From NCBI GenBank assembly GCA_035604635.1, contig DATNIC010000080.1, positions 1 to 25,790 on the forward strand: a DNA stretch of 25,790 nt. The letters run 5' to 3'. This DNA is from DATNIC01 sp035604635 (lineage in GTDB: Bacteria > Vulcanimicrobiota > Vulcanimicrobiia > Vulcanimicrobiales > Vulcanimicrobiaceae). The notes beneath the pieces were generated by a model. That model was not told the origin of the DNA and did no database searches. It saw only the letters and a list, made by a program, of their open reading frames with translations. The translations under genes were made by a program, and so were the position numbers. Positions 7,162 to 13,832 of the stretch are shown piece by piece (the first letter of the stretch is position 1; the number at the start of each line of letters is the position of its first letter).

Positions 7162-9207
7162 ATGTCCCGCTTCGAACTCGTCACGCCCTACGAACTCGCC
7201 GGCGACCAGCCGAAGGCGACGACCGCCCTCGGTGAGGGCGTCTTGCGCGGCGATCGCGTGCAGACGCTCCTGGGCGTTACGGGCAGCGGGAAGACTTTGG
7301 CGATGGCGCGTGTCGTCGAGATCGTCCAAAAGCCGACGCTCGTCCTTTGCCACAACAAGACGCTCGCCGCCCAGCTTTGCGCCGAATTTCGTGAGTTCTT
7401 TCCGAACAACGCCGTCGAGTATTTCGTCTCGTACTTCGACTACTACCAGCCCGAAGCGTATATCGCGCACACCGACACCTACATCGAGAAGGACAGCTCG
7501 ATCAACGACGAGATCGAGCGTTTGCGCCACTCGGCGACGCAGTCGCTGCTGACGCGGCCCGACACGCTGATCGTCGCCTCGGTCTCGTGCATCTACGGCC
7601 TGGGCTCGCCCTCGGACTATATGGAGATGTCGGCGAAGGTCCGTCTCGGCGACGAGATCGACCGCGATCTCTTGCTGCGGAAGCTCGTCGACATGCAGTA
7701 CCGCCGCAACGACATCAACCTCGTGCGAGGAACCTTCCGGGTCCGCGGCGACACGCTCGAGTTCGTCGGCGTCGATGAGGAACTCGTCCACCGGATCGAG
7801 TTTTTCGGCGACCAGATCGAGGCGATCAACGTCATCAACCAGCTCACGGGCGAGTACGCCGGGAGCAAAGACGAGCTGCTGATCTTCCCGGCCAAGCACT
7901 TCATCACGCCCGACGAAAAATTGCGCCGCGCGGTCGACGCGATCGAAATCGAGCTCGCCGAGCGTCTGCAGTGGTTCCGCGGGCAGGGCAAACTCTTGGA
8001 AGCGCAGCGCCTCGAGATGCGCACGCGCTACGATCTCGACATGTTGCGCGAGGTCGGCTACTGCAACGGCGTCGAGAACTACTCGCGTCATCTCGCAGGC
8101 CGCGAAGCCGGCTCGACCCCGTGGTGCCTGCTCGACTTCTTCCCGAAAGACTGGATGCTCTTCGTCGACGAGTCGCACGTCACGCTCCCGCAAGTCCACG
8201 GGATGTATCACGGCGATCGTTCCCGCAAGGAATCACTGGTCGAGCATGGCTTCCGCCTGCCGAGCGCGCTCGACAACCGGCCGCTCTTCTACGAAGAGTT
8301 CGACCGGCACATCAATCGAGTCGTCTACGTCTCGGCGACGCCGGGGACGTACGAGATCGGGAAATCGGCGCAGGTCGTCGAGATGATCATCCGCCCGACC
8401 GGGCTCGTCGATCCCGCAGTCGAGGTGCGGCCGACCAAGAATCAGATCGACGATCTCATCGAAGAAGTCCGCCTGCGCGTGGACAAGAACGAGCGCGTCC
8501 TGATTACGACCTTGACCAAGAAGATGGCCGAAGATCTGACCGACTTCTTGCTCGAGAACGGCTTGCGCGTGCGATATTTGCACAGTGAGATCGAGACGCT
8601 CGAGCGGATCGCGATCTTGCGCGACCTGCGCAACGGCGTCTTCGACGTGCTGGTCGGGATCAATCTGCTGCGTGAAGGGCTCGACTTGCCCGAAGTTTCG
8701 CTCGTCGGAATCCTCGATGCGGACAAAGAGGGCTATCTACGCAGCGGGACGTCGCTGATCCAAACGATCGGCCGCGCGGCGCGCAACGTCGAGGGCAAAG
8801 TCATCATGTACGCCGACGTCGTGACCGAATCGATGGCGCGCGCGATCGGCGAGACGAGGCGCCGCCGCGAGATGCAGGTCGCATATAATGAAGAACACGG
8901 GATCGAGCCGCGCTCGATCCGCAAGCAAGTCCGCGACATCCTCGACCTCGTCGGTGCGCCGGCGGAGGGCGCAGTCGAGGCACTTCGTGCGGAGAAAGTG
9001 CCGCGCGACGTCGCGATCGCGATGGCCCACGAAATCGAAAAGAAGATGCGCGAGGCGGCGGCCAACCTCGAATTCGAAAAGGCGGCGGCGCTGCGCGACG
9101 AGCTCCTCGAGCTGCGCAAGCAGATCGGCGGCAACGAAAGCGTCCTCTTCCAGGGCAAAGCCCCGAAGATCTTCGCTCACGCGCTGCGCGAGCTCGTCGG
9201 CTCCTGA
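7162..9207 (+). CDS. uvrB: UvrABC excinuclease subunit B
   Basis: UvrB is the ATP-dependent DNA-opening subunit of nucleotide excision repair. It receives damaged DNA from UvrA and recruits UvrC. The 681 residues are full length. The Walker A motif GVTGSGKT is at 38-45, and the beta-hairpin with the aromatic cluster that threads behind DNA is present (YYQPEAYIAHTDTYIEKDS). Further motifs are the helicase Walker B FVDESH, motif V/VI LREGLDLPE and QTIGRAARN, and the C-terminal UVR coiled-coil domain (HEIEKKMREAAANLEFEKAAALRDEL) that binds UvrC. The ATG start has no clear Shine-Dalgarno site in the 33 bp shared with the divergent gene. Its promoter must overlap the 5' end of that neighbour or this short gap. 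Confidence 0.98.
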   Translation: MSRFELVTPYELAGDQPKATTALGEGVLRGDRVQTLLGVTGSGKTLAMARVVEIVQKPTLVLCHNKTLAAQLCAEFREFFPNNAVEYFVSYFDYYQPEAYIAHTDTYIEKDSSINDEIERLRHSATQSLLTRPDTLIVASVSCIYGLGSPSDYMEMSAKVRLGDEIDRDLLLRKLVDMQYRRNDINLVRGTFRVRGDTLEFVGVDEELVHRIEFFGDQIEAINVINQLTGEYAGSKDELLIFPAKHFITPDEKLRRAVDAIEIELAERLQWFRGQGKLLEAQRLEMRTRYDLDMLREVGYCNGVENYSRHLAGREAGSTPWCLLDFFPKDWMLFVDESHVTLPQVHGMYHGDRSRKESLVEHGFRLPSALDNRPLFYEEFDRHINRVVYVSATPGTYEIGKSAQVVEMIIRPTGLVDPAVEVRPTKNQIDDLIEEVRLRVDKNERVLITTLTKKMAEDLTDFLLENGLRVRYLHSEIETLERIAILRDLRNGVFDVLVGINLLREGLDLPEVSLVGILDADKEGYLRSGTSLIQTIGRAARNVEGKVIMYADVVTESMARAIGETRRRREMQVAYNEEHGIEPRSIRKQVRDILDLVGAPAEGAVEALRAEKVPRDVAIAMAHEIEKKMREAAANLEFEKAAALRDELLELRKQIGGNESVLFQGKAPKIFAHALRELVGS

Positions 9208-9260
9208 GAAAGCCGCCTTAGCGCCTGGTTGATGCTTGGGATGATGGGTAACAGGTAGCC

Positions 9261-9626
9261 ATGCACGCTATCCTGCTCGCACTGCTCCTGGCGCAAAACC
9301 AGACGTGTTCCGCACCCGATCTGGCAGTTTCGGCGCGGGTCGCCGGTGTGACGCAAAACGACGGTCTAAACCACTACGCCATCGCCGTCACCGTGCGGAA
9401 CGTAGGATCGGCGCCGAGCGGCTGGCAGTTCGTCGACGTTTACAAGAACGGCGAGAAGAAGGACGCCAAAGGCATCCCCTCGCTCGGCCCAGGCAGGTCG
9501 TACACGTATACCTACGGCTACAATCGTTCGAGGGAGGCCGGAAACGGGACGATCGACCTCTCGTTCCAGCCCGCGTCGCGCTCCGGCTGCAATACTTCCA
9601 ACGAAGGCTACGTCTTGACGTTCTGA
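9261..9626 (+). CDS. Small secreted protein with CARDB-like beta-sandwich
   Basis: The 121-residue protein has a very short signal peptide (MHAILLALLLAQNQ) and one predicted immunoglobulin-like domain: the strand pattern DLAVSARV, YAIAVTVRNVGSAPSG, QFVDVYKNGEK, PSLGPGRSYTYTYGY. The VRNVGSAPS segment followed by a 'GPGRS' turn is typical of CARDB adhesion-type domains. Two Cys residues in the mature part (CSAPDL and SGCNTS) could form a disulfide. Function is unknown. The gene is 53 bp after uvrB and is followed by a second gene of the same plan. Confidence 0.65.
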   Translation: MHAILLALLLAQNQTCSAPDLAVSARVAGVTQNDGLNHYAIAVTVRNVGSAPSGWQFVDVYKNGEKKDAKGIPSLGPGRSYTYTYGYNRSREAGNGTIDLSFQPASRSGCNTSNEGYVLTF

Positions 9627-9645
9627 GGCGGGCGGCAAGCGGCGT

Positions 9646-9658
9646 CCCCCGAAGGGGG
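9646..9658 (+). other. Small hairpin covering a ribosome-binding site
   Basis: CCCCC-GAA-GGGGG (9646-9658) forms a compact stem whose 3' arm is the purine-rich ribosome site (AAGGGGG) of the next gene, five bases before its ATG. It could limit ribosome access, but the stem is only five pairs long. Confidence 0.35.
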
Positions 9659-9663
9659 TGCGG

Positions 9664-10125
9664 ATGCTCGCTATTGTGATCGCGACGGTCCTGCTCGTGG
9701 CGCAGGGCCCGACGCCGCAGCCCCAGCTCAACATCAAGCTGCCGGCGCCCACGATCATTCCGGAGCCGCCGACGAAGTGCTCCGGCGTCGACCCCGAATT
9801 GCTCGCGCTCTCGGTCAAGAGCGTCGCTCGCGCCGGCAAGTACGACCTCTACACGGTGACGGCCGAGGTCAAGAACGTCGGTGCGAGCGCCGAGCCGACG
9901 AACTTTCCGCAAGAAGTTGACGTCTTTCGCGACGGACATCCGGTCGCAACGATCCCGGTCGCGCAGCTGAACGCGGGGCAAGCACGGACGGTCAGCACCG
10001 TCATCGAAGTTCCGCAAACGGAAAGACATCCGTACTTCACCTTCCGGCTCGTCGACGGCGAAGCGCAGTTACCGGCGCCGAAGCGGTGTAAAGTGCTTCA
10101 CGACCGGCTCGAAGTGCATCTCTGA
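9664..10125 (+). CDS. Small secreted CARDB-like protein, tandem to the previous one
   Basis: The protein has 153 residues from the ATG at 9664; a GTG two codons earlier is also possible, but it overlaps the AAGGGGG ribosome site. A signal peptide (MLAIVIATVLLVAQG) is followed by a Pro-rich linker (PTPQPQLNIKLPAPTIIPEPP). The beta domain contains LYTVTAEVKNVGASAEPT, EVDVFRDGHPVATIPV and LNAGQARTVSTVIEVP. Domain plan and motif order match the preceding gene, so the two look like an old tandem duplication. Two Cys residues flank the domain (KCSGVD, KRCKV). The function is unknown, but an extracytoplasmic location is likely. The next gene begins 13 bp downstream. Confidence 0.65.
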   Translation: MLAIVIATVLLVAQGPTPQPQLNIKLPAPTIIPEPPTKCSGVDPELLALSVKSVARAGKYDLYTVTAEVKNVGASAEPTNFPQEVDVFRDGHPVATIPVAQLNAGQARTVSTVIEVPQTERHPYFTFRLVDGEAQLPAPKRCKVLHDRLEVHL

Positions 10126-10138
10126 GAGGAACCCAGCG

Positions 10139-11233
10139 ATGATGACCGATGAAGCGACCCTGCTCCAGCGAACCGCTCTCGAAGGGATCTCGATGTGGTC
10201 GCGCTGGCAGCCCGACCGCTCCCTGTTCTTCAACTCGTTCTTCATTCGGGGGAAGGAGAACGTCATCGTCGATCCGCTCGCGCTTGACGAGCGCGATCTC
10301 GAGGCGATTCGCGCTCAAGGCGGAGCGGCTTGGATCGTCATCACGACGCGAGATCACGAGCGCGAGGCAGGTGTGCTCGCCGGGAAGCTTGGCGCAAAGA
10401 TAGCGGCGCCGGCGCTCGACGTCCCGGAGATGAAGGTCAAGGTCGATCGTCGGTTACACGACGGCGACGCGATCGGACGCGTGCGGGTCGTCCAACTCGA
10501 TGGTATGAAGTCGCCGGGCGAGTTCGCGCTCCACGTCGCCGATTGCGCGACGGTGATCGTCGGCGATGCTCTGTGGGGTGACCCGCCTGGTTCGCTGCGC
10601 ATGGTCGCCGACGAAAAGCTCGGAGACCCCAAGCGGGCGGCGCTGAGCTTGCGACGGCTGTGGGCGCTCGAGCCGAAGCATATCCTGGTCGGTGACGGAC
10701 ACTGCATCTACGCAAGCGCGACCGACGCGATCGGTTCCTACCTGGAGTCTCGTACCGACGTGCTCGCCAACAAGATCAACGTCGACGAAGTGTTTTGGGC
10801 GCCGCGCAACGGCCCGGGAAATTTTGAGAGCCGGCGTGGCGAAGTCGGTCTTCTGATCGGCGCGCGCAAGCTCGGCTATCAATTGATCGAGATCCCGCCC
10901 GGGAAGATCTGCGTCCCGCTTCACGGTCACACCGCCGAAGAAGAGCTCTACATCGTGATGGAAGGGGCGGCGACGATCCGCTTTCCGCGCGGAGAATTTC
11001 CGATCCGCAAAGGCGACTTCATCGCGATGCCGGTCGGCGAGCGCGGAGCGCACTCGATTCGAAACGATACGAAGGAAAAGTGCCTCGTGCTGGCCCTTGC
11101 GAACATCGATCCAAGCGACTGCTGTTTCTACCCCGACTCCGACAAGCTGCTCTTCGCGCGCGGCGTCATGCGCCGGATGGTCAGCGGCGCGGGCGGCGTC
11201 GATCTCGACTACTGGCACGGGGAGAAAGGTTAG
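10139..11233 (+). CDS. Fusion of metallo-beta-lactamase-like and cupin domains
   Basis: The 364-residue protein joins two domains. Residues about 25-205 follow the metallo-beta-lactamase fold. The HxHxDH metal motif reads T69-T-R-D72-H73, so the first two His are gone, while D143 (VGDALWG) and H188 (VGDGHC) remain. Residues about 225-345 are a cupin with a good motif 1 (G255-KICVPL-H262-G-H264, Glu268/269, ME-G) and motif 2 (G-DFIAMPVG...H305). The cupin can bind a metal; the first domain can bind at most a reduced site. No signal peptide is visible, so it is probably cytoplasmic. The reaction is unknown. A GAGAGGAA site precedes the ATG. The GH38-like gene begins at its stop codon. Confidence 0.75.
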   Translation: MMTDEATLLQRTALEGISMWSRWQPDRSLFFNSFFIRGKENVIVDPLALDERDLEAIRAQGGAAWIVITTRDHEREAGVLAGKLGAKIAAPALDVPEMKVKVDRRLHDGDAIGRVRVVQLDGMKSPGEFALHVADCATVIVGDALWGDPPGSLRMVADEKLGDPKRAALSLRRLWALEPKHILVGDGHCIYASATDAIGSYLESRTDVLANKINVDEVFWAPRNGPGNFESRRGEVGLLIGARKLGYQLIEIPPGKICVPLHGHTAEEELYIVMEGAATIRFPRGEFPIRKGDFIAMPVGERGAHSIRNDTKEKCLVLALANIDPSDCCFYPDSDKLLFARGVMRRMVSGAGGVDLDYWHGEKG

Positions 11234-12303
11234 CGCCGGTTTTCGAACGAGCCCTGGAAGAGGCGCAAGAGCTCTGCGCCTGGTGTATCGCTGTCCGTGC
11301 TCCGCGCAATCTGACCGCAGCTCTAGCGCGCGATCTCGGCGCCGCCCGCTCGATCGGCGACGTCGAGCATATCTATGAGGCGGCGCGCTCGATCCTCCCG
11401 CGCTCGGCGCTCGTCGAGCGCGAGCAACGCATCGTCTCGCCGACGCGCGACGATGGCGATTGGGTCTTCGACAACGGGTTCATCAGCGCGCGCGTCCGCG
11501 GCACCGGAACGCTTGTCGAGCTGATGACGGCGCGCGGGCGCAGCGTCGTCGCGCAGGCGAACGTGCTCTGGGCAGCGGTCGGACGCTGGCCGAAGCGAAT
11601 CAGGCGCGAGAACGCCGAGCTCGCGGAGGGCGCGCTCGACGTCCGGTTCGCGCTGGGGGGCTCGGCGTTCTTGATGCGCTTGACCTTGCGCGAGAACGAG
11701 CCGTTCTTGCGCGTCGATCTCGCCGCCCACTGGCGCGAGCGCCGAACGACGCTGCGTTCCGAACACTGGCTCGCGCTCGCCACACGCGACGACGTCGTTA
11801 CGAACGAGCGCTACGCGCGCGCCATGGCAAGCGACGGGACCGGCGTCGCAGTCTTCACCGCCGAGCCGCGCGAATGGCAGGTGCGCAGGCTCAAGCGCGG
11901 CGGGATCCACTTCGCGACGACGCTGCTGCGCGGGAGCGGTTTGCTGCGCCCCGCGGCCGCCGCCGATACGTCCTTCGCCTTCGCTTACGCACCATACGAG
12001 CACGCGCCGGCGAGCGCCGTCGAGCGCGCCTGGGATGCGTTCGTCCATCCCAATCGCGTCGCACTGTTCGAATCCGGCGACGAGGCCGTCATCGTGACGG
12101 CGACCACGCCGACGCCGGAGGGCGACGGTGTCATCGTCTCCGTCGTCGAATGCGACGGAGCCGCGCGCCGCGTCCGGCTGCGCTGCGCCGGACGCGCGAA
12201 GAGCGCGACGAGCGAGGTCGCAGGCGAGGTCAACCTCGAAGACGGAGCCTTGGTGTTCTCGATCGATCCCTACGCGCAGCGCTCGTTCCGCGTCCTCTTC
12301 TGA
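11080..12303 (+). CDS. GH38 alpha-mannosidase C-terminal domain protein lacking the catalytic domain
   Basis: From about 11230 the frame encodes roughly 357 residues. The later part resembles the C-terminal beta-sandwich of GH38 mannosidases: WVFDNGFISARVRGTGTLVEL, FLMRLTLRENEPFLRVDLAAHWRERRTTLR, then DGTGVAVFTAEPREW, FAFAYAPYEHAP and a final sandwich ending YAQRSFRVLF. Full-length GH38 enzymes have 800 or more residues with an N-terminal catalytic barrel that carries the Asp nucleophile; none is present here. The only canonical upstream start is a GTG at 11080 inside the cupin gene, but the first 50 residues from it are just an out-of-frame reading of that gene. At the true junction the codon is TTA (11230), after a GGGGAG site and overlapping the cupin stop. 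It may be a remnant, a frameshifted gene or a free-standing accessory domain. The next gene follows by 2 bp. Confidence 0.6.
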   Translation: MPRAGPCEHRSKRLLFLPRLRQAALRARRHAPDGQRRGRRRSRLLARGERLAPVFERALEEAQELCAWCIAVRAPRNLTAALARDLGAARSIGDVEHIYEAARSILPRSALVEREQRIVSPTRDDGDWVFDNGFISARVRGTGTLVELMTARGRSVVAQANVLWAAVGRWPKRIRRENAELAEGALDVRFALGGSAFLMRLTLRENEPFLRVDLAAHWRERRTTLRSEHWLALATRDDVVTNERYARAMASDGTGVAVFTAEPREWQVRRLKRGGIHFATTLLRGSGLLRPAAAADTSFAFAYAPYEHAPASAVERAWDAFVHPNRVALFESGDEAVIVTATTPTPEGDGVIVSVVECDGAARRVRLRCAGRAKSATSEVAGEVNLEDGALVFSIDPYAQRSFRVLF

Positions 12304-12305
12304 CG

Positions 12306-13025
12306 ATGCGGCGCCTCGATACGGTCCTCTTCGATCTCGACGACACCTTGCACGACGACACCGCGTCGTACCGTGGAGCAGCCGAGCGAGTTGCCGAAGA
12401 GATCGCCGCGATGCATGCGATCGACGCCCTCGCGCTCAAAGCTGCGTACGTCAACGAAGCAGAATCGTTCTGGCAGCTTCTTTCGCCGGATCAGCTCTCC
12501 GTGAAGCTTGCTCCGATCCGCACGCGGATGTGGAGCAACGCGCTCAACGCTGTCGGGCTCGACGTCCCGAACCTGCCCGAATACGCCGCCGACCGCTACG
12601 TCGCCGTGCGCAACGAGCGGCTCGAGCTCTTCCCGGGCGCGATCGATCTCCTGCGTTCGTTGCGCGAGCGCGGGGTCAAGCTCGGACTCGTCACCAACGG
12701 TTTTTCCGAGACGCATCGCGAGAAGATCGAGCTCTTGCGGCTGGGTCCGATGTTCGATGCGATCTTCATCGCCGACGAAGTCGGGATGGTCAAGCCCGAT
12801 CCGCTGCTCTTTGCGCACGCCTGCGTCAAGCTCCAGAGCGCGCCGGCGCGCAGCGCGATGGTCGGCGACCGGTACGACCGCGACATTCGCGGCGCCGCGC
12901 AGGCCGGCTTGTTCACCGTCTGGGTGAACGTGCACGCGGCCGCGTTGCCCAAGGGCGCGCCGCCGCCCGACGCGACGGTCGAGCGCATCGGTCAAGTAGA
13001 AAATGTGCTACCCTTAGCGAGGTAG
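12306..13025 (+). CDS. HAD-superfamily hydrolase, subfamily IA
   Basis: The 239-residue protein has all four haloacid-dehalogenase motifs: DLDDTL (nucleophile Asp10, acid Asp12), TNGFSE (motif II), the KPDP lysine (motif III) and VGDRYDRDIRGAAQAG (motif IV). The helical cap between motifs I and II marks it as subfamily IA, the group of phosphatases acting on phosphoglycolate, nucleotides (YjjG) and other small phosphoesters. The substrate cannot be read from the sequence. ATG at 12306 is the first codon after the GH38-like stop (2-bp gap), so translation is probably coupled. Motif I begins at residue 10, as usual for the family, which supports the start. Confidence 0.88.
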   Translation: MRRLDTVLFDLDDTLHDDTASYRGAAERVAEEIAAMHAIDALALKAAYVNEAESFWQLLSPDQLSVKLAPIRTRMWSNALNAVGLDVPNLPEYAADRYVAVRNERLELFPGAIDLLRSLRERGVKLGLVTNGFSETHREKIELLRLGPMFDAIFIADEVGMVKPDPLLFAHACVKLQSAPARSAMVGDRYDRDIRGAAQAGLFTVWVNVHAAALPKGAPPPDATVERIGQVENVLPLAR

Positions 13026-13049
13026 GGGGCCTGTGCGGCGAAGTCCCCC
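13025..13049 (+). other. Possible hairpin between HAD and membrane-protein genes
   Basis: GGGGG (13025-13029) can pair with CCCCC (13045-13049) around a 15-base loop. There is no U-run after it, so it is not a standard terminator. It lies in the 5' leader just before the ribosome site of the next gene. Confidence 0.25.
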
Positions 13050-13069
13050 GTTATAAAGAGGAGCGCGCG

Positions 13070-13792
13070 GTGCACACCCATTCCGTTGAGGGCGTTTTCG
13101 CCCGGTCTTGGCATCTACTCACCCATAATTGGGTCTTAATCGTCCCGGGCTTGATCATCGGCGTGATCGTCGGCTTTGCCCAGGGTCTCTTCGGGAACTC
13201 CGGCGACGACATCAGCACGGGGAGTCTCGCCTCGAGCGCCGGCCACGCGGTCGCCGGAATCGTCTTGATCGTGATTACGATCCTGGGCGCGATCGCGAAC
13301 ACCGCCTTCACGACGGGGATGGCCGGTGCGGCCTGGGAACGGGGAAGGGCGACCTTAGCCGACGGCAGGCGCGCCTTCGAGCGCGACTCGGCGCACATCT
13401 TCGTTGCGATGGTCGGACTCTTCGTCCTCGGGATCGTCGCCGCGATCCTCGCCGTCCCGACGCTCGGTCTAGCGCTGCTCGCCTACGTCCTGCTCTTCAT
13501 CTACACGATGCCGGCAGCCGTCGTCGGCGGGCGGCGCGGCCTCGACGCGTTGGCCGAATCGTATCGGATCTCGACCAAGCGCTTCTGGACGACGTTGATC
13601 GTCGTCGTGATGATCGGCGTCATAGCGATCGGCGCATGGTTCATCATCCTGGCGTTGCGGTGGGCTCCGTTCGTGGGGCCGCTGATCGGTGCCGTCATCG
13701 ATCAGATCGCGATCGCGTACTTTACGCTCGTGGTGGTGGGCGAGTATCTCAATCTGCGCAACGCGCCCGTCGGACCGACCGCTGCGCCCTAA
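13070..13792 (+). CDS. Multi-pass integral membrane protein of unknown function
   Basis: The protein has 240 residues from a GTG with a GAGGAG site six bases upstream (13058-13063); the frame continues upstream only as an antisense-like reading of the HAD gene. I count five to six hydrophobic segments: NWVLIVPGLIIGVIVGFAQGLF, VAGIVLIVITILGAIANTAF, a long double segment from IFVAMVGLFVLGIVAAIL to YVLLFIYTMPAAVV, FWTTLIVVVMIGVIAIGAWFIILAL and AIAYFTLVVVGEYL. The stretch GLDALAESYRISTKRFW between the last segments resembles cytoplasmic loops of GlpQ-associated/DUF-type membrane domains that may gate small-molecule or peptide export, but that link is weak. It is 44 bp after the HAD gene and 40 bp before uvrA. 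Confidence 0.72.
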   Translation: MHTHSVEGVFARSWHLLTHNWVLIVPGLIIGVIVGFAQGLFGNSGDDISTGSLASSAGHAVAGIVLIVITILGAIANTAFTTGMAGAAWERGRATLADGRRAFERDSAHIFVAMVGLFVLGIVAAILAVPTLGLALLAYVLLFIYTMPAAVVGGRRGLDALAESYRISTKRFWTTLIVVVMIGVIAIGAWFIILALRWAPFVGPLIGAVIDQIAIAYFTLVVVGEYLNLRNAPVGPTAAP

Positions 13793-13832
13793 GCGCAACG
13801 CCTGGCGCTGCGGACCGGTCTAAACCGAAGCA

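Noticed and set aside
7129..8211. Long minus-strand reading frame extending the 6226-7128 gene across uvrB
   Set aside because: It is the antisense of uvrB. The signal peptide at 7128 marks the true start, and the extension is a GC-rich artefact.
11460..12305. Upstream extension of the HAD frame through the GH38-like gene
   Set aside because: It is Arg/Ala-rich out-of-frame reading. Motif I lies ten residues after the ATG at 12306, the normal distance.
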